42,933 nucleotides of DNA, from the IMG/VR virus record IMGVR_UViG_3300027739_000018, positions 1 through 42,933 of that record. One strand, written 5' to 3'. Every line of letters begins with the position of its first letter. Within the stretch, counting starts at the first letter, position 1. The translations under genes and the position numbers were made by a program. Shown here one piece after another: positions 23,672 through 32,233 of the stretch. Source of the stretch: a virus. The notes under the pieces were generated by a model. The model had not been told where the DNA came from. It saw only the letters and a program-made list of their open reading frames with translations, and ran no database searches.

Positions 23672-24455
23672 ATTCCTTGTAGGTAAGTTTGGTATCTGAG
23701 GTTAACCAGTCCAAATAGGTAATACACTCTTGATTAAAGTAAGTACGGTAATTTAGTTTTATTCCGTTGTTTCCTCCTGCCCAATGAAGCACTTTTAAGA
23801 TTTTATCTCTTTCAGGATATCCGTCAATGCTTCTTGGAAGTATCAGCTTATCATCTCTCATTATGCACTTGTGCCACTCCCCCTTAGACCTCAATCCGTG
23901 CCAAGCACTATATTTCTCTTTCGGGTCGTATTCATCAAAGCACTTAACTTTATAGTCTCCGTAATAAGCAAGTATGTTCATCAAGTCCTGTTCTCGGTAC
24001 TGGTAGTTATGGAAGTGATAAGAGTTTACCAGTCTGTGCCAGTGTTCAATCAGACGCTTGCTGTGTACCGCAATAAAGCCTAAGTTATAGTAGTAGTGGT
24101 TGGGAATATCCAAACAAGAGATGGTACCATAGCTTGCGGTATCTACTCTGTTGTAGTTATAGACTACCCCCATGTCATAGTCTCCTTTAAGGACATAATC
24201 TAGGTTGCCCGTTATAATCTGATCGGCGTTAGTTTGAATTATAAGGTCGTAGTCGTTTCTCAGCTCATACATGATATTGGGAGTTGCGCGGTAGAGCCAG
24301 TGAGGGTCATCATATTTAGCGACTTTCTTAGCATCCCACAGGAGTAGTTCAATATCAGGATGAAACTTATTCCATGAGTTTTTCATCAGTTGGTAATACT
24401 CAGTGTTCTTAGGGTCGGTAGCAATAGAGAAAGCGATTGTGCGTAATTTGCTCAT
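23652..24455 (-). CDS. Glycosyltransferase, GT-A type (DUF5672-like)
   Basis: 267 aa. The pattern NDYDLIIQTNADQIITGNLD replaces the classical DxD region with a related Asn-Ala-Asp, and the end has KVLHWAGGNNG, as in GT8/DUF5672-like transferases. The middle has YYYNLGFIAVHS and REQDLMNIL helices typical of these enzymes. Overlaps both neighbours (ATGA with FkbM upstream). Donor and acceptor cannot be told from sequence. Confidence 0.7.
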   Translation of the reverse strand: MSKLRTIAFSIATDPKNTEYYQLMKNSWNKFHPDIELLLWDAKKVAKYDDPHWLYRATPNIMYELRNDYDLIIQTNADQIITGNLDYVLKGDYDMGVVYNYNRVDTASYGTISCLDIPNHYYYNLGFIAVHSKRLIEHWHRLVNSYHFHNYQYREQDLMNILAYYGDYKVKCFDEYDPKEKYSAWHGLRSKGEWHKCIMRDDKLILPRSIDGYPERDKILKVLHWAGGNNGIKLNYRTYFNQECITYLDWLTSDTKLTYKEYVKSRK

Positions 24456-25120
24456 GGTAGTAATATGTCAACCTTTTTAACTTTACGGATAGCAGTAAAC
24501 ATCCCTCTCGGATGGAAAGTATACTCATATCCGTGATATTCAAGTACTTCCCTCAGGTTAGGACACTGGAGGTGGTACTCTCCCACGATACAGAGTATGC
24601 GCTTTGCTACATCTCCAAAGTCATCTGCGGAGAACACTTCCTGCTCTAAGCCCTCAATATCCATCTTTAAGATGTGAACCAGCTCAATTTTCTCATCTTT
24701 CATAAACTGTGCGAGTGTTTTGGTCTTAACCGTCTCAAGTACCTTACCTACCGTAAGAAGTGATGAACCGCTTGGGTCGTTGGGATTAAATGATGAATAG
24801 ATATAACGGTCTCCCTCTGTTCCGGCAAGTGCAAGCTTATACGGCTTAATATTGGTTCTCTTGTTCTCAAGGATATTGGTTGCCAGATAATCATAGTTTC
24901 TGGTAAGCGGTTCAATGGAGTAGATTTGTTTCGCAAACTCTGACATATAAAGAGAGTAGACGCCAATACACGCTCCTGCATCAATTACTGTGCCGACTTC
25001 AGGCATGGGAGTTTCGTACCATTTCTTTCTTACGATTTCACTTATTTGTGCTTGGATAGGGAAGTCTGGACTGTGGTGTATGGAGTATTCTGTATCGTTA
25101 ACCCGTAAAGGTGTAACCAT
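24452..25120 (-). CDS. FkbM-family SAM-dependent methyltransferase
   Basis: 222 aa. SAM-binding motif VIDAGACIGVY (residues 45-55), acidic ribose-binding SIEP (about 68-71) and LKMDIEGLE (151-159) are FkbM hallmarks. FkbM enzymes mostly O-methylate sugars or secondary metabolites, so it probably methylates the glycan built by the two downstream transferases. It starts a three-gene cassette after a strong terminator. A weak promoter (TTGCAA, 17 bp, TAGATT, six bases to ATG) may serve it. Confidence 0.8.
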   Translation of the reverse strand: MVTPLRVNDTEYSIHHSPDFPIQAQISEIVRKKWYETPMPEVGTVIDAGACIGVYSLYMSEFAKQIYSIEPLTRNYDYLATNILENKRTNIKPYKLALAGTEGDRYIYSSFNPNDPSGSSLLTVGKVLETVKTKTLAQFMKDEKIELVHILKMDIEGLEQEVFSADDFGDVAKRILCIVGEYHLQCPNLREVLEYHGYEYTFHPRGMFTAIRKVKKVDILLP

Positions 25121-25156
25121 TATATAAATCTAGCAGATTGATTGACTATTTGCAAC

Positions 25157-25187
25157 AACAAAAAGAGCCAAGGCGTCCCCTGGCTCT
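25157..25187 (-). terminator. Intrinsic terminator after the capsid unit
   Basis: On the minus strand AGAGCCA (25187-25181) pairs with TGGCTCT (25170-25164) around a 10-base loop, followed by TTTTTG. It closes the capsid unit and separates it from the glycosylation cassette. Confidence 0.85.
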
Positions 25188-25202
25188 AATTGAAAACAAT
25201 AC

Positions 25203-25889
25203 TTACGCAAGTACTGGTTTATTCTCGCTGTTATAGGACGAGATAACTCTTACATGATAAAAGTCTGCCGTTCCCATAACTGCCGTTCCAGTAAATGAAT
25301 GGTTCACGGTGTCAATTAAGGCACTTGGTGTTCCTGCATTGAGAGGTTTAGCTACGAAGTTATTAGCCCATGACAGACCAACGACATCTGCCGCTGCTCC
25401 GATTCTCACCGGTAATCCTAGCCAAAACACATTAGAACCTGACTCAGTTCCTCCTGCAACTCCTAAGAATGCAGTTCCGTTCTGGACCTGACCTGTTCCC
25501 CATGTGATGGTGGCTGCCGTTACCTTAGAGAAAATCTTGGTTCCTGCTTTTCCCTGAGTTGCTGTTCCGAGTGCATAACCGATATTCTCAGTTATTGCTT
25601 CTCCAAATTGATTCTGACCAGTAACCGCAACAGTTCCCGCATTAAGAGAACCTGCTGTGTTTACGATGGTAAGTTTCAAATTTCTCGGATAGTCTAACTG
25701 TTGATTAGTTATGACGAAAGCTCCTGCAGCATCTCCAGATTTACCTGCGGCGACCGTACCTACGAATGCCGATCCTGCTGTTTCTGCGTATGGACAAGCG
25801 ATTGTATAGGTTTCTACTCTGTTGATTTCATCCGGGTCTATTTTCTCCCCGTTAAACCGTACTTCTGGTTGAAATTTCTTGAATGACAT
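25203..25889 (-). CDS. Capsid decoration / structural protein
   Basis: 228 aa, beta-rich and high in Gly/Ala/Thr, with no enzymatic motif. The SD (AAGGAGGTG, seven bases before ATG) is the strongest in the window, fitting an abundant virion protein. Located two genes after the major capsid gene and just before a terminator, so a head decoration protein is likely. Confidence 0.6.
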   Translation of the reverse strand: MSFKKFQPEVRFNGEKIDPDEINRVETYTIACPYAETAGSAFVGTVAAGKSGDAAGAFVITNQQLDYPRNLKLTIVNTAGSLNAGTVAVTGQNQFGEAITENIGYALGTATQGKAGTKIFSKVTAATITWGTGQVQNGTAFLGVAGGTESGSNVFWLGLPVRIGAAADVVGLSWANNFVAKPLNAGTPSALIDTVNHSFTGTAVMGTADFYHVRVISSYNSENKPVLA

Positions 25890-25963
25890 TTTTACGCACC
25901 TCCTTCCTGTTGTCTTAATTGATAATGCCGTTTTTTAGACGAACTACACTCTGGCTTTTGGCC

Positions 25964-26296
25964 CTATTCTAATGATTTAAGTATTCTTGACCTTCCCTGT
26001 AACTCTTGAACAATCTTCTCGCCTCTTAGTCTTGCTAACTCTTTCCTGCCGAAATATGCTTCTACGCCCTTCTCCATGCCCATTGCTACCCTTTTAAGGT
26101 ATGATGCAACGGCGTCTGCTCTTTCTTTTATTTGCTCAACATAATCATTATTACGTCTTGCCCTTAAAAGCTCCGCCTTTGCAATACTCTTTCTTATTAC
26201 TTCTTTGTTACGCTCTGGGGAGAACCCTGCTTCAGGCTCCTCCATATAGAACTTCTTGTAATCAAGCTTCTGATTAAGCGTAAATTCGTTGCTCAT
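25964..26296 (-). CDS. Small helical protein of the capsid unit
   Basis: 110 aa, basic and helical (RKSIAKAELLRARRNN, VASYLKRVAMGMEKG). It lies between capsid and decoration genes and has its own promoter upstream. A hairpin (around 26306-26322) lies just before the start. Role unknown; head-completion or a DNA-binding internal protein are options. Confidence 0.5.
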   Translation of the reverse strand: MSNEFTLNQKLDYKKFYMEEPEAGFSPERNKEVIRKSIAKAELLRARRNNDYVEQIKERADAVASYLKRVAMGMEKGVEAYFGRKELARLRGEKIVQELQGRSRILKSLE

Positions 26297-26422
26297 GCGG
26301 GCGGTAGGAGAGTCGGACTCCTAAACTGGACTGAGGTGAGATTTTTATATTAAGTTAAATATTACTTTTTATTAGTCGCCTCAATCGGTCAAACACATCC
26401 GCCCAATTGGCAGTCAGGTGTT

Positions 26423-26459
26423 TGTAATCATTATTGATTTTGATTACATTTCCTGTCAA
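26423..26459 (-). promoter_or_regulatory. Promoter with internal dyad after the capsid gene
   Basis: On the minus strand TTGACA (26459-26454), an 18-bp spacer and AATAAT (26435-26430). A perfect 8-bp dyad, TGTAATCA (26448-26441) and TGATTACA (26430-26423), fills the spacer and -10, as an operator would. It drives the two genes after the capsid gene. Confidence 0.6.
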
Positions 26460-26480
26460 GATGCTGCCAAAACCATCTAA

Positions 26481-27728
26481 TTAGCTAGTCTTCTGAGTTA
26501 ATCTACCGTTTGCCGCTGGGGCTAAACAGATAAGATTAGTGAACCATGCCATCGTTGCCTGATATGTGATTTTGTCAGGGCGTCTATAGAGTGAACCATT
26601 GACGTCTTCCAACCATCCCATTTCAGATACCTGTGCGATTGTCCATGAGTCTAGATTTATGATTAAAACCTCTCCGTCTGGAGTGTTATAATCCAAGAAG
26701 ACACCGACTTTACCAGCACCGGCCGCGAACTCAAGTCCGGTCCATCCACCTAAGAGATCGGAAGTATTAACAGAACGTCTCATTGCAGTCAATATGTCTC
26801 CATATTTCTTGTAAAGAGTTGTGTTCATGAAAATTGCATACCTATCCCCTACTTGTGCGTACTTCTTAGCAGCTAAATACTGTTGCTCCATTGCGGAGAG
26901 AGTAAGAGCTTCAGAGGTCGTACCCACCTGTGGAGTCCATCCATGAGTAGATCGTGCAACATTAGCATAAGTTGACGTACCAGTTGACGTGGAAAGAGCT
27001 GCTCGGACACCTTCTACTTCGGCTGTACCGCATCCTTCTCCCGATCCATCAGCATAGTAAACTGGAGCATTAGCTGAACCACCAGCAGGGTTGGTTGCGG
27101 TGAGAGTTACTGTAGTGCCATTATTAATAGCAGAAATAGTAGCCACACTTGCACCAGCCGTACCTAGGCCCAGAATCTGTCCAGCATAAAGGTATTCAGT
27201 AGGTGATATATCTCCGTTAACCGTACCATACCAATCTGTTGATCTACCATCACCCAAACTTGCGTTCGGTTGCATAAGGTAAATCGTTGCAGCGGTTGAT
27301 CCAGCCACCTGAGAAACCACGCCGATACCGTCGTTCATATACTGTCTGTTCACGTTCTTAGCAAAATCAGAAGCAAGTGTTGAAGCTTGGAAGGTCAGTT
27401 GGTTTTCCACTGCACCTTTAGCGGTTTTGGTCGCATCCATGGTCAGCTTTGAAATATCAAATGCACCCGTAAGGATTTTGACACCAACATACGCTTGTCC
27501 GATAGAAGCACCTCCAGACGACAAAGAGTTACCGTCGTTCGCTAGATTGACGATTCCTGAGTGTCTTGAAGTACGAATAGGAGCATAGAAGTAGTTATTC
27601 ATATAGGTTACTCCTTTGTTCCTTTTTACCTGGTCAAGCAGTATTGTTTGCTTATTGAAATTGTCTTGAATAAAAGGCATTATTACCTTTTGTAGAGCGT
27701 TACTTACTGAACTTAATGTTATTGCCAT
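26481..27728 (-). CDS. Major capsid protein
   Basis: 415 aa, HK97-type candidate. It has an N-terminal arm (SNALQKVIMPFIQDNFNKQ), a FDISKLTMDATKTAKGAVENQL helix (spine-like), a Thr/Gly-rich insertion around residues 195-225 (TISAINNGTTVTLTATNP, Ig-like), a central helix (SAMEQQYLAAKKYAQVGDRYAIFMN) and a C-terminal strand set. It directly follows the scaffold gene and has an extended SD (AAAGGTGGTGA), as expected for the most abundant virion protein. Confidence 0.8.
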   Translation of the reverse strand: MAITLSSVSNALQKVIMPFIQDNFNKQTILLDQVKRNKGVTYMNNYFYAPIRTSRHSGIVNLANDGNSLSSGGASIGQAYVGVKILTGAFDISKLTMDATKTAKGAVENQLTFQASTLASDFAKNVNRQYMNDGIGVVSQVAGSTAATIYLMQPNASLGDGRSTDWYGTVNGDISPTEYLYAGQILGLGTAGASVATISAINNGTTVTLTATNPAGGSANAPVYYADGSGEGCGTAEVEGVRAALSTSTGTSTYANVARSTHGWTPQVGTTSEALTLSAMEQQYLAAKKYAQVGDRYAIFMNTTLYKKYGDILTAMRRSVNTSDLLGGWTGLEFAAGAGKVGVFLDYNTPDGEVLIINLDSWTIAQVSEMGWLEDVNGSLYRRPDKITYQATMAWFTNLICLAPAANGRLTQKTS

Positions 27729-27779
27729 TTTTTGTTATCACCACCTTTCGTATAAATGTTAATTTTTAATAGCGAATCA

Positions 27780-28481
27780 CTAATCACCTTGTCCTAAAGC
27801 CTCTTTCATTAACTGTTCAATGTTGTCTCTTGTTACGGGAACTTTGCTTGGCTCTTTGCCTCCTGCATCTGTTCCTGTCTCGGTAACAAGTCCCGGTCTC
27901 TTAGCTTTTCCCAGTTCTCTTGATTTGAACTCGTCAATTTCCTTTTCATACATCATCTTGTAGGCTTGTTTAGGACTCTTAGCTCCGTTATCAGCCATCC
28001 ATTGTAAGACTTCTTCAGTCTTAAACTTTGGTTGACCGTTTGAGCCATCCATCTGTTTCTCAAGGTCTTTACATTCATCCAAGAGTCGCTCAGCCTGTCT
28101 TTCCTGTTGATAGAACGGTCTAAAGTTGTCTCGCATAAATGTTGCGAAATCATCCTTAGTTACTATCCCTATTTTACGGGCTGCTTCTCTTGCTTGCTTT
28201 ACTTGATCCTCGTCAAAGTTCTGGGGTCGGTTTCTGGCCTCCTCCATTTCTGTGATGCGTTTTTCAAGTGCTGCTTTCTCTTGAGAAGTTTTGGTGAAAG
28301 CCGGATATACCTTATCAATCTTGGTGTTGAGCTTAGTCTCAATCTCTCTTGTCTGCTCACCCAAGCCCACTAAACTTTGCAGTTCATCCTGGGTATATTC
28401 TTTATCACCTAACTTTATTTTTTCAAGTTGCTCTGCGACCTGTTTCTGTTCTTCCTCCTCTTTAAAGAAATCATCTGCCAT
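27780..28481 (-). CDS. Capsid scaffold protein
   Basis: 233 aa, highly charged and coiled-coil rich (DFFKEEEEQKQVAEQLEKIK, EKAALEKRITEMEEARNR), directly upstream of the major capsid gene. Internal scaffolds have this composition and place. The ATG at 28481 is chosen because AGGGGGTG lies six bases upstream; a GTG three codons earlier sits inside that SD. Driven by late promoter L4. Confidence 0.75.
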   Translation of the reverse strand: MADDFFKEEEEQKQVAEQLEKIKLGDKEYTQDELQSLVGLGEQTREIETKLNTKIDKVYPAFTKTSQEKAALEKRITEMEEARNRPQNFDEDQVKQAREAARKIGIVTKDDFATFMRDNFRPFYQQERQAERLLDECKDLEKQMDGSNGQPKFKTEEVLQWMADNGAKSPKQAYKMMYEKEIDEFKSRELGKAKRPGLVTETGTDAGGKEPSKVPVTRDNIEQLMKEALGQGD

Positions 28482-28547
28482 ATTTTTCACCCCCTCTCTC
28501 TACCGCTTCCTAATTAGTAACGGAACGGTTAGCTTTATCTATCTATA

Positions 28548-28581
28548 AGAATAATGGGAAAATATTGTGTGGTCAAGTTTT
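28548..28581 (-). promoter_or_regulatory. Conserved late promoter L4
   Basis: AAAACTTGACC (28581-28571), 17-bp spacer, -10 TATTCT (28553-28548), followed by a leader of about 60 bases to the scaffold gene. It would supply scaffold and capsid mRNA. Confidence 0.75.
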
Positions 28582-28584
28582 TTC

Positions 28585-29079
28585 TCACTCAAGCCATCCT
28601 TTAATTTGTTCTTTTGTATTGTGAACTTTTCCATATTTGCTATGAAAATGCAAATGACACTTTTTACATAGTGTAATACCATAAGCTATGTTTGCTCTAT
28701 AATCTGGATTATCATTAAAATTTAATATATGATGTGCATGTAATTCAGTTCCTCGTATGTTGCATTTCTGACAAGTAAAATTATCTCTTAAAAATACTGA
28801 CGTTCTCCATAACATTCCTTCAGATGAATATTTGAATCTATCTCTTTCTATTTTCCATTGTCCTCTTGGCTTTGGATTACTACCATTCTTTTTAATAACT
28901 GTTTTACTTATTTTATTTTTCCTCTCTTCTGATAGTTTTTGTCCCATTAGCGTTTTACTTATTTTTTTCTTTGTTTCCTCAGAACAAGGACCTTTTTTTA
29001 TACCTTTAAGAGCAATAGAATTAGCTAATCCTATTTTTCTTTTATGTTCTTCTGATAATCTTTTTTTAAAAGAAGCCAT
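28585..29079 (-). CDS. HNH homing endonuclease with NUMOD3-type repeats
   Basis: 164 aa. The N-terminus has repeated NUMOD3-type DNA-binding units (SEEHKRKIGLANS, SEETKKKISKTLMG, SEERKNKISKTV). The C-terminal HNH site has zinc pairs FTCQKC (C103, C106) and TLCKKC (C138, C141) around LHAHHILNF with the catalytic His, and LHFHSKYG. Such free-standing enzymes spread by cutting alleles lacking them. The ATG at 29079 is preferred; an earlier TTG lies in the preceding gene. It sits between two structural genes, flanked by an 11-bp direct repeat. Confidence 0.85.
   Translation of the reverse strand: MASFKKRLSEEHKRKIGLANSIALKGIKKGPCSEETKKKISKTLMGQKLSEERKNKISKTVIKKNGSNPKPRGQWKIERDRFKYSSEGMLWRTSVFLRDNFTCQKCNIRGTELHAHHILNFNDNPDYRANIAYGITLCKKCHLHFHSKYGKVHNTKEQIKGWLE
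28589..28599. repeat. Direct repeat TCAAGCCATCC at the end of the HNH gene (partner at 29094-29104)
   Basis: This 11-mer recurs at 29094-29104 in the end of the upstream structural gene. In both genes it is read in the same frame as Gly-Trp-Leu-Glu close to the stop. The repeats flank the endonuclease gene and mark its probable insertion points. Confidence 0.7.
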
Positions 29080-29083
29080 ATAT

Positions 29084-29929
29084 TTATGAGTTTTCAAGCC
29101 ATCCCCTTAATGCACAAGAACAATATGATCCTGCACCATTACTTGTTGCGCTTACTTTAAGGTCAGCTGTTGCTGGTATTTTAATAGGTATTTCAAATTC
29201 TCTATGAAATGAGGCGTCTTGTGTAACAATCTCAAAGAAGGGTTGAAAGAAGTCTATCTTAACTGTTGGAGCTGTGTCATCTACCTGCGCTCTCGCTATC
29301 CATCTTACAACTTTCCCCGCAGTAGTATAACCTGATGAAACAGCAATTGATGTTAAGTATAGGGTTTTCCCAAGTGGCACAGTATAAGTTAATCCTCTGC
29401 CTCTGGTAAACCCAGTAGTAATCTGTCTGTATACTGTAGCTCCTCCAACTAATTTAACCGTTATATCTCCTGCGGCAACGGCGTCTGAACCTACCTGAGT
29501 AGCACGAATAGAATTAACTCTGAGTATAGTAGTATCGGTAAGTGCCACTGGTGCAGTACCGTCTAAACTTATAGTTTCAGTTTGTTGTGAATAATCTGTA
29601 TCAAGATAGGTTATTTTAACTTTCTGTACTCCGGGGCCAGTAAGGGTATCAGCTGTTCCGCTTGATACTACCTCTAACGCTGTACCTGCGGCAATCCAAG
29701 GATATACCCCCCCTTGAGTGATAATATCCTCCTCAGTTGCTCCTACATCTCCGTTATATCCCAGCTTAGCATAAGCAGTATGGTCTGTTACATTACCCTC
29801 TGCTATGTCGTAAAGATAGGGCATTGAGGATGTTCTTATCTTATTATTGATGTGTTTTACTCCATAAGCAGTACCGTTCTCATCTGCCATTGATTGTGTA
29901 TATGGATAAGGCTGTTTTCCTAACTGCAT
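29084..29929 (-). CDS. Beta-rich virion structural protein
   Basis: 281 aa, strand-rich with Thr, Val and Gly, containing QPYPYTQSMADENGT at the start and GRGLTYTVPLGKTLYLTSIAVSSGYTT in the middle. No enzymatic motif. It ends RGWLENS, and removal of the adjacent endonuclease segment would make it end RGWLE, suggesting its 3' end was altered by insertion. Probably a head or tail decoration protein. Confidence 0.55.
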   Translation of the reverse strand: MQLGKQPYPYTQSMADENGTAYGVKHINNKIRTSSMPYLYDIAEGNVTDHTAYAKLGYNGDVGATEEDIITQGGVYPWIAAGTALEVVSSGTADTLTGPGVQKVKITYLDTDYSQQTETISLDGTAPVALTDTTILRVNSIRATQVGSDAVAAGDITVKLVGGATVYRQITTGFTRGRGLTYTVPLGKTLYLTSIAVSSGYTTAGKVVRWIARAQVDDTAPTVKIDFFQPFFEIVTQDASFHREFEIPIKIPATADLKVSATSNGAGSYCSCALRGWLENS

Positions 29930-29930
29930 A

Positions 29931-31385
29931 TTAGAACATCATAATCCTTCGTAATACGGTCAGAGTATGTGCCAGATAATAAATCCACTTGATTGTGCCT
30001 GTACTTGATAGAGCCCGAATCCACATCTTGTTCCCCTGATTGACTGCTCCACCTAAATACCAGTCTGTCGCAAATGGTTTTACCGAGTTTTTCACTACTG
30101 AATAGCGATAAAACCTTACTGGAACTGATGCTGATGGTGCGGTGTGGAAGTAAATATACTCTCCAGTCCAGTCAGATGATGAACCTGTTGCAAGAACAAC
30201 TACTGATGGCTGATAGGTAACAACCTCCCAAGTTGGTGCGCCTGATGTTCCACCATTAATATTAAGTCTATCAAGAACTGCAGTTGTACCACGGAACGAA
30301 TAAATGTATCTTCCGTCTCTAATATTGGTTATATCAGCCCATTTAGCATCTCCTGTTACTCCTACAAAGTCTCCGCTCATTCCAGCGACAGCGTTACCTG
30401 CTCTAGCGGTAGTGGGTGAAAGATTAGCCCATGAGTTTCCAGAGATTGAATATTTGACTGTTGTAGCTACATTGTTTCCCATTAGGTAGATAGCGTTCTC
30501 ATCTCCCTCAATAACGTAGGTTGAAGTATCGTCTAGGTCTGCGCCTGATGCAAAGGTTAGGGTATCAGCATCACTATCGGTTATCACTCTAATTTGCCCA
30601 ATTCCTGTACCACCAGTAATCCGTACCTGATAACCTATCCATTGGTCGGTAGCCCATCCTTTTCCATCATCCTCAAGCGTTGTAGTTCCGCTATCAGCGT
30701 CAGCCGTTCCAGAATCATAACTCACCCCATACATTCCAGGAGTTACCATTCTTCCATCTGTTCCCCATGTTCCAGCTAGATTAGTTATTGAAAGAGTTGA
30801 ACCCCATGACATCGTGGCGATATCAAACCTCTTAAATGAGGTAGCAAGAACTCCTGATGTAAAGACAAAAAACGATCCAGAGTTAATTCTAAATGTATCA
30901 TTATTAGCAACTGTTCCTGCCGCCGCTGCAATCGTCAAAGTAATCGTTGAACCTGCTACTCCCGTGGTTGAGATGGCGGTTATTTCTCGTCTTAATCCTA
31001 TGTTAGCGGCTGTACCTGATAGAAACTCCACATACTTCCCCACTACGAATCCTGTGATATTGTGTGTGTTAAGGGCTACGGTTATGGTGGTTGTTGAGCC
31101 ACCGTTTGCGGTAAATGTGGGAGACCAGTCTGAATAACAACCACATGCTCCTGCGGTTAAGGCCGGAGAGAACGCACCAGAGGCAATCTGTATCCAGTCA
31201 TCGTTATTATGGTCGTAGAGATAGTGAACGGTAGCTGATGTCATGTAAAGAGTAAATCTCTCTACATTAGCATTATCGTTCACGGTAAACATATTTCCTG
31301 CGGTTGCAGTTAAGGCAGGCATCATGGTCTGCCATTCCTTACGGTGAAGAAGTGCTATGTTGTTCTGGGTTTCTGTATAGGCCAT
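29931..31385 (-). CDS. Large beta-propeller-like virion protein
   Basis: 484 aa, made of repeating strand blocks with Trp and Gly (DDWIQIASGAFSPAL, GKGWATDQWIGYQVRITGGTGIGQ, NIRDGRYIYSFRGTT), suggesting a propeller. It lies with structural genes between portal and capsid. Exact role unknown. Confidence 0.5.
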   Translation of the reverse strand: MAYTETQNNIALLHRKEWQTMMPALTATAGNMFTVNDNANVERFTLYMTSATVHYLYDHNNDDWIQIASGAFSPALTAGACGCYSDWSPTFTANGGSTTTITVALNTHNITGFVVGKYVEFLSGTAANIGLRREITAISTTGVAGSTITLTIAAAAGTVANNDTFRINSGSFFVFTSGVLATSFKRFDIATMSWGSTLSITNLAGTWGTDGRMVTPGMYGVSYDSGTADADSGTTTLEDDGKGWATDQWIGYQVRITGGTGIGQIRVITDSDADTLTFASGADLDDTSTYVIEGDENAIYLMGNNVATTVKYSISGNSWANLSPTTARAGNAVAGMSGDFVGVTGDAKWADITNIRDGRYIYSFRGTTAVLDRLNINGGTSGAPTWEVVTYQPSVVVLATGSSSDWTGEYIYFHTAPSASVPVRFYRYSVVKNSVKPFATDWYLGGAVNQGNKMWIRALSSTGTIKWIYYLAHTLTVLRRIMMF

Positions 31386-31386
31386 A

Positions 31387-31773
31387 TTAGACGGTTATAA
31401 CCACATTGTTAATATTTGAATTGATAGCTGCTAAATTTTCCATGGCTGTCCTACTTGTATAATTTACGCCTGCTATAGCATAAGTCGCAACAAACTGTGC
31501 ATTGGTTATTGGACCTGTTACGGCTGTTGATGGAGCAGTTAATACCGTAACACGCAGGGAACGGCCTCCTACTTCGGTCATGGCACTTGCCAGAGCCTGA
31601 AGCACTCTTATTGCCTCTCCCATCTCATAGGTATACATTGCGCCTGTTGACGGCTCAACTCCTATGGGAAGTGTCGGGGCTGTTCCTTTGGTATCGGCAG
31701 CTCCTAAATGACCCTGTACGCCTAAAATAGAGAAGTTCTGCTGTTCATCCTGATGGGCGGAGACTTGACTCAT
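31387..31773 (-). CDS. Small structural protein
   Basis: 128 aa with a helical core (EAIRVLQALASAMTEV) and strands. Located among the head genes with a one-base gap to its neighbour. No family recognised. Confidence 0.45.
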   Translation of the reverse strand: MSQVSAHQDEQQNFSILGVQGHLGAADTKGTAPTLPIGVEPSTGAMYTYEMGEAIRVLQALASAMTEVGGRSLRVTVLTAPSTAVTGPITNAQFVATYAIAGVNYTSRTAMENLAAINSNINNVVITV

Positions 31774-31775
31774 GG

Positions 31776-32030
31776 TTATTTCTTAAATCTTTCTAAATAA
31801 TCGGTAACTCTTTTAGTTTTTAAAACAGGTTGGGGGGTTGCAGGCATCGGTTTCTTTTCAATCATAAGTACCCGTCTACCCGCACTACCCTCAATGGCTT
31901 TAACTATCTGTACGGTCATTCCCTTTTCTTCAAAGAACTTAATAAGCTCTCCCTCAAACTGATAGAGGTTAGTCCAAGTCTCGCTTGGGTCCATCATAAA
32001 CAGGTATTCTAGGATTGCGATATTTTTCAT
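31776..32030 (-). CDS. Small unknown protein
   Basis: 84 aa, mixed alpha/beta (ILEYLFMMDPSETWTNLYQFE, VLMIEKKPMPATPQPVLK) with a basic C-terminus. ATGA overlap with the preceding gene. Unknown head-region protein. Confidence 0.45.
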   Translation of the reverse strand: MKNIAILEYLFMMDPSETWTNLYQFEGELIKFFEEKGMTVQIVKAIEGSAGRRVLMIEKKPMPATPQPVLKTKRVTDYLERFKK

Positions 32031-32233
32031 TCTTCTTCCTCCTTATAATATTCAGGGTTTGATTTGAGGTGGTCTTTTACAATAACTTTTACCACGTCTT
32101 CTCCGAGGGTGGGGTGTTCTTTACCCTCAACTGCAAGACCGCGTTTCATACACTCTTTTTTCTTGTTTTTCTTACCCTCAAGAGCTTCAGCTAGTTCTTC
32201 CTCATCTATTTCCACTCTGATTCCCTTTTTCAT
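32027..32233 (-). CDS. Small charged protein
   Basis: 68 aa, rich in Lys and Glu (EIDEEELAEALEGKKNKKKE). Its start lies inside the end of the portal gene. It could be a small head accessory protein; no family recognised. Confidence 0.45.
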   Translation of the reverse strand: MKKGIRVEIDEEELAEALEGKKNKKKECMKRGLAVEGKEHPTLGEDVVKVIVKDHLKSNPEYYKEEEE

